From contig CAYJIS010000003.1 in the NCBI GenBank assembly GCA_964370315.1, forward strand, positions 10,855 through 74,854: 64,000 bases of DNA. The letters are read 5' to 3'. Position numbers and translations under genes: made by a program. The stretch comes from CAYJFX01 sp964370315. Lineage in GTDB: Bacteria; Spirochaetota; Spirochaetia; Treponematales; Treponemataceae. Below, piece by piece: positions 58,985 through 64,000 of this stretch (position 1 is its first letter; each line of letters starts with the position of its first letter). Below the pieces are notes generated by a model that was given only the letters and a program-made list of their open reading frames with translations, did not search any database and was not told the DNA's origin.

Positions 58985-59441
58985 TACTTCCCCCCAGCTT
59001 ATTAACTTCGGTAATAAACTCTTGTAAATTTTCAAACTGTCTATATACAGATGCAAAGCGAATATAGGCTACTTTGTCTACATTATGTAGTGTCTCAAGA
59101 ACCAAATCGCCTAAGTCAACGGTAGAAATTTCCCTGGTCCCTTTGCCCTTCATTATTGCTTTTTCTGTTATATCATTAACAATTCCTTCGAGTTGTTCAG
59201 TAGAAACAGGTCTTTTTTCTAGAGCTCGTTCAATTCCTTTTTCAATTTTTGCTCTATCAAAAGGTTGTCTTCGTGAGTCTTTTTTGACTACCATGAGCGG
59301 TTTTTCTTCTATATGCTCATAACTTGTAAATCGATACCCACAACTAATACATTCCCTTCTGCGTCGTATACTTTCGCCACTTGGCATTGTTCTTGATTCA
59401 AGTACCTTGTCATCAAGGCTTTCGCAGTATGGACAACGCAT
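58977..59441 (-). CDS. nrdR: transcriptional repressor NrdR
   Basis: 154 residues, normal length. Senses dATP/ATP and represses ribonucleotide reductase genes. Seen: zinc ribbon MRCPYCES with downstream CISCGYRF, SRTMPSGESIRRRREC, and an ATP cone starting VVKKDSRRQPFDRAKIEKGIERAL. ATG 59441 follows AGGGGAAAAA. It leads the nrd operon and overlaps nrdD by eight bases, so it is likely to control its own operon through the sites upstream. Confidence 0.97.
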   Translation of the reverse strand: MRCPYCESLDDKVLESRTMPSGESIRRRRECISCGYRFTSYEHIEEKPLMVVKKDSRRQPFDRAKIEKGIERALEKRPVSTEQLEGIVNDITEKAIMKGKGTREISTVDLGDLVLETLHNVDKVAYIRFASVYRQFENLQEFITEVNKLGGSSE

Positions 59442-59448
59442 TTTTTCC

Positions 59449-59511
59449 CCTTTGTATATAGTGTTTTAACCCGAATAATACAATTATAACACACTATATG
59501 CATTGTTGCAA
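59449..59511 (-). promoter_or_regulatory. nrd operon promoter with two NrdR-box-like sites
   Basis: Minus-strand promoter TTGCAA (59506-59511), 17 bases, perfect TATAAT (59483-59488). Box 1 at 59491-59506 (ACACTATATGCATTGT) matches the NrdR consensus at 13 of 16 positions and sits in the spacer; box 2 at 59449-59464 matches at 12 of 16 (ending TATATAGTGT) and lies after the start. Centres are 42 bp apart, about four helical turns. Confidence 0.75.
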
Positions 59512-59597
59512 GTGGTTTTTTTTAAAATGTGGATTTAATTTAATTTTTATTGGAAAAAATTTAATATTAGATGTTTTTTTTACTACTATTTTAAAGA

Positions 59598-59613
59598 CAA
59601 TGATATGTCATTG
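59598..59613 (-). terminator. small hairpin after the glycosyltransferase gene
   Basis: CAATGA (59598-59603) / TCATTG (59608-59613), loop of four, just past the stop on the minus strand. The T content after it is modest, so termination is only possible. Confidence 0.3.
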
Positions 59614-59616
59614 AAT

Positions 59617-60846
59617 TTATCGTATCTTTTTTGCAATGGAGTTTTCGTATAATGCAATAAGTTTGAGCGTAAATGATTCTATCGTCCATGACTGGCTCCA
59701 CGCGAGTCCTTCTTTGCTTTTTTTTGTGTATAATTCATTATCACTTAATAGGTGTGAAACTTTATCTGCAAATTCATTTAAGTTGTCTTGAACCATAAAA
59801 CCACCATTGTCACCTTGCATTACATCAAATGTTCCTCTTTCTCCAATTGCTACAACAGGTGTTCCGCAAAGCATAGACTCTATTGTTACTAATCCTTGAG
59901 TTTCTGTTTTGCTTGCAAAGGTAAATACTGTCGAAAGGGAATAAATAAAGGGAAGGTCTTTTCGGTCAACATATCCCGTAAAAGCAACTGAATCAGCAAG
60001 GTTTTTTGTTTGTGCATTTTGTTTTAATTCGTCTAAGTAAGGGCCGCCACCAACGATAAGTAAAACAACATCGTCTATCTTGTTTTTAACTATTTCTAAA
60101 ACATCATATAAAAAGTCTAAGTTTTTTTCTTTTGCAACACGACCAACAAAGAGTAGTATCTTTTTGTTTTGTAAGATTGGATATTGAGAAATAAAATCAT
60201 TTTTGAATGTTTCAAACTTATTTGTATCAAATTGTGAAAAGTCTTTTGGTATTCCGGTAGGAAGTTGTGTAACTTCTGTTGTTATTCCATAATCGCGTAC
60301 AACTTCTTCAATACGTTTTGTTGGTGTTATAAGAACATCTGCATTTTTTAAGTAAAACTTAATCATGCGTCTACTTACTGCTTTTACAATGTCTCCACCA
60401 TAGTGGCGTGGTATATAGCCTGCAACATATTCATCCCATAAAGTATGAAAAGTATATACAAGAGGTATCATTCTATATTTTGCATATACTAATCCAAAGT
60501 AGCCAATAAAATATTCACTATGTAAGTGTATGATATCTGGTTTAAACTCATCAACTCTGTTCTTAACTTTAAACCAGTTTTCTAATCTTGCAAGCCTATC
60601 TTCTTTTGAAAAAACTAACTTAATTCCCGATACACGAAATATTTCGTATGGTTGACCCTCATCTTCAAAAGGCGTTTGATCCTTTGTAGCATAAAGAGCA
60701 TTATCAGACTCTTTTTCGATATACTTTGGACATATAATTAATATTTCATTTCCAAGTGAAATAAGCTGGCGTGAGTATGAGTCTACCGAAATGGCAACAC
60801 CGTTAATTCTTGGCATAAAAGCATCAGCAAACATAGCAATTTTCAT
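59617..60846 (-). CDS. GT4-family glycosyltransferase, probably lipid-directed
   Basis: 409 residues. GT-B fold with the start MKIAMFADAFMPRINGVAIS, which is the wording of diacylglycerol and phosphatidylinositol glycosyltransferases (FTDTYLPRINGVVTS-like), IIHLHSEYFIGYFG, TPTKRIEEVVRDYGI, FVGRVAKEKNLDFL and the sugar-nucleotide Glu-x7-Glu region in KTETQGLVTIESMLCGTPVV. A membrane-surface enzyme making a glycolipid is inferred. No ribosome binding site precedes ATG 60846; a -10 box lies five bases upstream. A single-gene unit. Confidence 0.85.
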   Translation of the reverse strand: MKIAMFADAFMPRINGVAISVDSYSRQLISLGNEILIICPKYIEKESDNALYATKDQTPFEDEGQPYEIFRVSGIKLVFSKEDRLARLENWFKVKNRVDEFKPDIIHLHSEYFIGYFGLVYAKYRMIPLVYTFHTLWDEYVAGYIPRHYGGDIVKAVSRRMIKFYLKNADVLITPTKRIEEVVRDYGITTEVTQLPTGIPKDFSQFDTNKFETFKNDFISQYPILQNKKILLFVGRVAKEKNLDFLYDVLEIVKNKIDDVVLLIVGGGPYLDELKQNAQTKNLADSVAFTGYVDRKDLPFIYSLSTVFTFASKTETQGLVTIESMLCGTPVVAIGERGTFDVMQGDNGGFMVQDNLNEFADKVSHLLSDNELYTKKSKEGLAWSQSWTIESFTLKLIALYENSIAKKIR

Positions 60847-60851
60847 AACTT

Positions 60852-60880
60852 ATTTTAATACAGAATGAAATAATATACAA
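60852..60880 (-). promoter_or_regulatory. promoter abutting the glycosyltransferase gene
   Basis: On the minus strand TTGTAT, 17 bases, TAAAAT, ending five bases before the ATG; no Shine-Dalgarno. Confidence 0.6.
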
Positions 60881-60922
60881 GTACTACTACACAGTACTGC
60901 AAACCCCAAAAACTTTGAAAAT

Positions 60923-61696
60923 CTAAATTTTAGCTTTTGTATCTTCAGACAATCTTTTTAAAAAAATTAAGGGTTCTTTTCGCTTTTGTAGGTCTTCATT
61001 ATATTTTTTTGTAATTGCAATATAAATGATATATATATATGGCATTCCTAGGTTCGTTTCGAGAAGTGAGTTTACAATCATTGTTTGTATTTTGTCTGCA
61101 AAATTAACAAACGTCGCACTTCGAATACCTCCAAGCAATAGGTTAAATTCCCAACCAAATTGAACTAAAATACCAATAATCAATAACCACAATATATTTA
61201 TTCTATATTTATCTTCCTTTTGAAATATATTCCATATAATTAAAAATAGATATCCGATGAGCAACAATATTGCCATGTATCCATGATATGAAAGTGTAGT
61301 TCTTTGAATTATAATAGGGTCCACTCCACGGGAAAAGGTACTAACAATCAGTGGACAACAAAACCACCATAACAAAATCAAAAATGAATATTCAAAAAGT
61401 TTTTTGTCTTTAGAAATCCAAAGCCAAATCCAGGCAAAATTAGTAAATCCATAACTCATCGACATCCAAAACAGTACTCTAAAAAGACTATACCCTTCTG
61501 AGATGCTTCTTGTTCCAAGTGCGAGGTGAAAAATTCCGTAGTCTACAATCATGTATAAAAGACCAGCAAGTAATCCAACAAGAAGAGTTACGTATTTTTT
61601 TCTAACTATTAATAAGCTTGCAAAAAAAACTAAAAAAATTGTGTCGAGTAAAATATACATTGGAAAGAATTGTCTAAGTGCAATTATTTGATTCAT
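60923..61696 (-). CDS. multi-pass membrane protein of unknown function
   Basis: 257 residues with about seven spans, starting MYILLDTIFLVFFASLLIV. Trp/Tyr-rich loops such as GFTNFAWIWLWISKDKK and IGILVQFGWEFNLLLGGIRS. No motif I recognise; the seven-span size and a Trp-rich core are all that can be said. ATG 61696 follows AGAGG. It is 33 bases after bioY on the same strand, so probably cotranscribed with lnt and bioY. Confidence 0.6.
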   Translation of the reverse strand: MNQIIALRQFFPMYILLDTIFLVFFASLLIVRKKYVTLLVGLLAGLLYMIVDYGIFHLALGTRSISEGYSLFRVLFWMSMSYGFTNFAWIWLWISKDKKLFEYSFLILLWWFCCPLIVSTFSRGVDPIIIQRTTLSYHGYMAILLLIGYLFLIIWNIFQKEDKYRINILWLLIIGILVQFGWEFNLLLGGIRSATFVNFADKIQTMIVNSLLETNLGMPYIYIIYIAITKKYNEDLQKRKEPLIFLKRLSEDTKAKI

Positions 61697-61729
61697 TAAA
61701 ACCTCTGTTATATTGAAAAATTTAATGTA

Positions 61730-62299
61730 TTAGATGATTATGTATTTTGCAATTATGGGACGTAGCCTTGTAGCTATAATAACGGAACATAAAAATTTTA
61801 AACCATCAAAAAGCAAAAAAGGTGTAACACAAATTGAAACAGCTTCAAAAATAGTTTTGTTTTGTACAGTCATAAACTGAAAAATCCCAGGAATATATAC
61901 TAGTATAAATGCTACTAAAATACCTGAAATAATTTTAGGAAGTGGTGTTCTTTTATCTTTTATTGGCTTTCCAATCAGTAAACCAGCTGCAAGGCTAGCA
62001 AAAAAATATCCGATTAAATAACCGCCTGTTGAACTTGTTATATGGTCTAATCCGTGTGTGCCGCCAGAGAAAACGGGTAGCCCCAACGCTCCTGCAAGTA
62101 AAAACAATCCTGTTGCACCAGCTCCCTGTGTTCCTCCTAATATAGCACCTGCTACTATAGGCACCATGTTTTGTAAAACAAGTGGTATTGGTGTTAAAGG
62201 TAATTGTATAGATACAAACCCTGTCAAAGATATAAGCAGTGCAGCGAGTAACGTTAAAACAGAAGAAGAAGTCTTTTGCTTATCTTTTAAATCAGACAT
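61730..62299 (-). CDS. bioY: biotin transporter BioY (ECF S component)
   Basis: 189 residues, six spans. Seen: the BioY signature region VSIQLPLTPIPLVLQNMVPIVAGAILG in pattern, LFLLAGALGLPVFSGGTHGLDH and TGGYLIGYFFA, with the FSGGT/GG-x3-L stretch of the family. Imports biotin, alone or with a shared ECF ATPase and T protein, none of which are here. ATG 62299 overlaps the end of lnt by 13 bases. No biotin synthesis genes nearby, suggesting scavenging. Confidence 0.93.
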   Translation of the reverse strand: MSDLKDKQKTSSSVLTLLAALLISLTGFVSIQLPLTPIPLVLQNMVPIVAGAILGGTQGAGATGLFLLAGALGLPVFSGGTHGLDHITSSTGGYLIGYFFASLAAGLLIGKPIKDKRTPLPKIISGILVAFILVYIPGIFQFMTVQNKTIFEAVSICVTPFLLFDGLKFLCSVIIATRLRPIIAKYIII

Positions 62300-63987
62300 T
62301 TTTGTATCCTTTTTTTTCTATGTAAAATGCAAACGAATATATATAGGACAAGATGCGATGCAAAAAGTACATACACAAACCAATCACCCAATAGGGCGTA
62401 CAGGGTTACTTCTCTATTATAAATTGGTACATCGTATGCTCCAGCTACACTTTCAAATAAAGGAAGGCTAAATAAAATCTTGCCTGCAGGATCTGTAATA
62501 ACTGAAAAACCTGAGTTTGCACTTCGTACAAGCGTTGTCCTAAATTCTTGTGCTCTGTAGGAAGCTATTACAAAATGTTGTATTTCTGCAGAATTAGTTT
62601 GTGACCAAGAGTCATTTGTTATGTTAAAAAAAGCTTCACTGCCTTCAAAAAATAAGGCTCTGCAAACAGATGGAAAGGCATCTTCAAAACATATCGGTGT
62701 GCTAATTCTAACGGTGTCATTATTTTTTATTGGAACGTCAAATGTTTTATAATATTCACCACGAGTCCATCCACTTGAAAAACCCACAACTGCTTGCATA
62801 AATTGCTGTACCCATTTGTTATCAGCATATGGTATAACTTCAGCAAAAGGTACTAGTTGAACTTTGCCATAAAAATCAACCCAGTTTCCATTTTTATCAA
62901 AATAGAGTGCTGAGTTATTAAAGTATCTCATTCCTGTTTCAAGAGCTTTTTCTTGGTTTATTTCTACTGGGGCTCCAATAATAAATGGTGCTTGTGTTTC
63001 ATTTATAAATTGAACAAGAGGTTTTTCTGATGGATATTGTTGGTAAATATATTCTCCTCGGGGATAATATGTTGACAAAATTGCTTCTGTCCACACGACA
63101 ATATCTGCTTCTTTTTTACTTTCTTCAATTGCATTACGGGTTAATTCTTGGCTCGTTAGTATTGCACTTTCGTCATTAAGCGTTAACCACGAATCAGTAT
63201 CAGATTGAACGAGCACGGTGTTTATTGTTTTGATTGGTGTTCTAACTTTTGTATATTCATATATTCCTTGAATTATTGAACATAGATATAAACTGGCACA
63301 AAAAAGGGCTGCATAGGCATATGATGGACAATAGCTTTTATTACGATAATGTTCGCTTGCTTTTTTTTGTACCTGAACTATCGATAATAAACGAATACCT
63401 TCTGCAACGACTGCTGCAAAAAGAGAAAACAAAAAGCTTAAGCCCCATGTTCCTGTGATGGATACAATTTGTGTTAATAGTGGCCATTTCCATGCAGTCA
63501 TTAAAATAGTAACCCATGGATAAGCTAAAAATCCTAAAGATTTATACCATTCGTATAATGTCCATAAACTCGCAAATAACGCTATACGCAATACAACATT
63601 CCAAGATGCAATCGAAGTATAATAGGAATATGCTGCTGTTTCACGAAGCTGGTATTTTTTTGTAAATGAAAATGGGATATATAAAAGTTGCCCTAAAAAA
63701 AATCCTAAGACTGTGTAATATGCAACTGTTCCACCAAGGGTAAAAATTGCAAAATCCTTAAAGTAACCTAACCAAAAGCTGGACATGAGGTGAGTTAGTG
63801 TGAGATGAAGTGAAACAAAGAGACCTGCATTGCGGAAATTTTTTGCATTTGAAACTGCTATATAAAGTGGAACTAGGGCAAAAAGACCTAAAAAAGGCGA
63901 TCCAAAGAGTAAAAATTCGTTTGGAATGGCTAAAGATTCAATAATTGCAGAAAAAATTACATAAAAAACTTGTAAAAATATTGTCAT
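62287..63987 (-). CDS. lnt: apolipoprotein N-acyltransferase
   Basis: 566 residues. Adds the third acyl chain to lipoproteins in the inner membrane. Six to eight spans in the first 230 residues, then a nitrilase-like periplasmic domain with the Glu-Lys-Cys triad: Glu in VVWTEAILSTYY, Lys in YGKVQLVPFAE, Cys in TPICFEDAFPSVCR. A last span precedes the basic tail (HRKKRIQK). ATG 63987 is 13 bases from the window edge; no ribosome binding site is seen in those bases, so an earlier start outside cannot be fully excluded, but length and the N-terminal pattern fit the family. Confidence 0.93.
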   Translation of the reverse strand: MTIFLQVFYVIFSAIIESLAIPNEFLLFGSPFLGLFALVPLYIAVSNAKNFRNAGLFVSLHLTLTHLMSSFWLGYFKDFAIFTLGGTVAYYTVLGFFLGQLLYIPFSFTKKYQLRETAAYSYYTSIASWNVVLRIALFASLWTLYEWYKSLGFLAYPWVTILMTAWKWPLLTQIVSITGTWGLSFLFSLFAAVVAEGIRLLSIVQVQKKASEHYRNKSYCPSYAYAALFCASLYLCSIIQGIYEYTKVRTPIKTINTVLVQSDTDSWLTLNDESAILTSQELTRNAIEESKKEADIVVWTEAILSTYYPRGEYIYQQYPSEKPLVQFINETQAPFIIGAPVEINQEKALETGMRYFNNSALYFDKNGNWVDFYGKVQLVPFAEVIPYADNKWVQQFMQAVVGFSSGWTRGEYYKTFDVPIKNNDTVRISTPICFEDAFPSVCRALFFEGSEAFFNITNDSWSQTNSAEIQHFVIASYRAQEFRTTLVRSANSGFSVITDPAGKILFSLPLFESVAGAYDVPIYNREVTLYALLGDWFVYVLFASHLVLYIFVCILHRKKRIQKCLI

Positions 63988-64000
63988 TATAGTATTATTA

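Noticed and set aside
1..64000. Mobile elements, CRISPR arrays, prophage.
   Set aside because: No transposase, integrase, terminal repeats with duplicated targets, or evenly spaced direct repeats were seen; gene order is of core type throughout.

Overview
The window looks like chromosome from an AT-rich spirochaete close to Treponema. Three blocks support this: the chemotaxis operon cheA – cheW (with a CheR-like tail) – cheX – cheY; a flagellar run flgB-flgC-fliE-fliF-fliG-fliH-fliI-fliJ in the order known from treponemes; and a very large GreA-domain protein (898 aa) of the kind known from that group. I see no phage, insertion sequence, CRISPR array or rRNA. One tRNA, tRNA-Val(GAC), is present. 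Most genes face right up to about 42.4 kb; after that the strand switches in blocks.

Layout. 1-4.6 kb: a cut-off ComF-type phosphoribosyltransferase, a secreted protein of unknown role, leuA behind a 17-codon leucine-rich leader peptide and terminator, and an outer-membrane-like protein. 4.7-10.7 kb: the chemotaxis operon, with CheA carrying a duplicated middle domain, facing a small winged-helix regulator. 10.8-26.6 kb: tRNA-Val and housekeeping or metabolic genes (amino-acid/Na+ symporter, efp, CDF transporter, yebC-ruvC, a D12-class adenine methylase, dapL, pdxS-pdxT-pdxK for vitamin B6, a lone trpB with a large palindromic operator, malic enzyme, argH overlapped by an adenylate cyclase). 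26.7-33.8 kb: the flagellar basal-body, switch and export genes, with a putative sigma-28 promoter in front and an internal terminator plus sigma-70 promoter between fliE and fliF.

33.9-42.4 kb: a signal peptidase I that lacks the usual catalytic lysine, HemW-like radical SAM protein, secreted protein, dut, two LptF/LptG-type permeases, tgt and a secreted HEAT-repeat protein. 42.4-46.2 kb: the GreA-domain giant and a TPR protein on the minus strand. 46.4-52.5 kb: a sialic-acid-type uptake and breakdown operon (GntR/FCD regulator, ABC binding lipoprotein, two permeases, N-acetylneuraminate lyase, N-acylglucosamine 2-epimerase). 52.6-55.6 kb: a CHASE-GGDEF diguanylate cyclase, a Y-family polymerase and a small conserved partner. 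55.6-59.4 kb: an anaerobic ribonucleotide reductase operon read leftward, nrdR - nrdD - small gene - nrdG. 59.6-64 kb: a GT4 glycosyltransferase, an unknown multi-pass membrane protein, bioY and lnt.

Most notable results. (1) The class III ribonucleotide reductase is split: nrdD ends after its zinc-site region without the glycyl-radical motif, and that motif (SRIVGYYR, glycine 37) lies in the next small gene, fused to a glutaredoxin-like domain with CPNC. (2) leuA is preceded by a leader peptide with three consecutive Leu codons and a perfect 10-bp terminator stem, i.e. a likely attenuator. (3) Seven loci have a sigma-70 type promoter whose -10 box ends only 5-9 bases before the start codon and have no Shine-Dalgarno, suggesting leaderless mRNAs. 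(4) Two NrdR-box-like sites lie in the nrd promoter region, and palindromic operators lie at trpB, the nan operon and dinB. All functional statements are from sequence reading alone; no database search was run.
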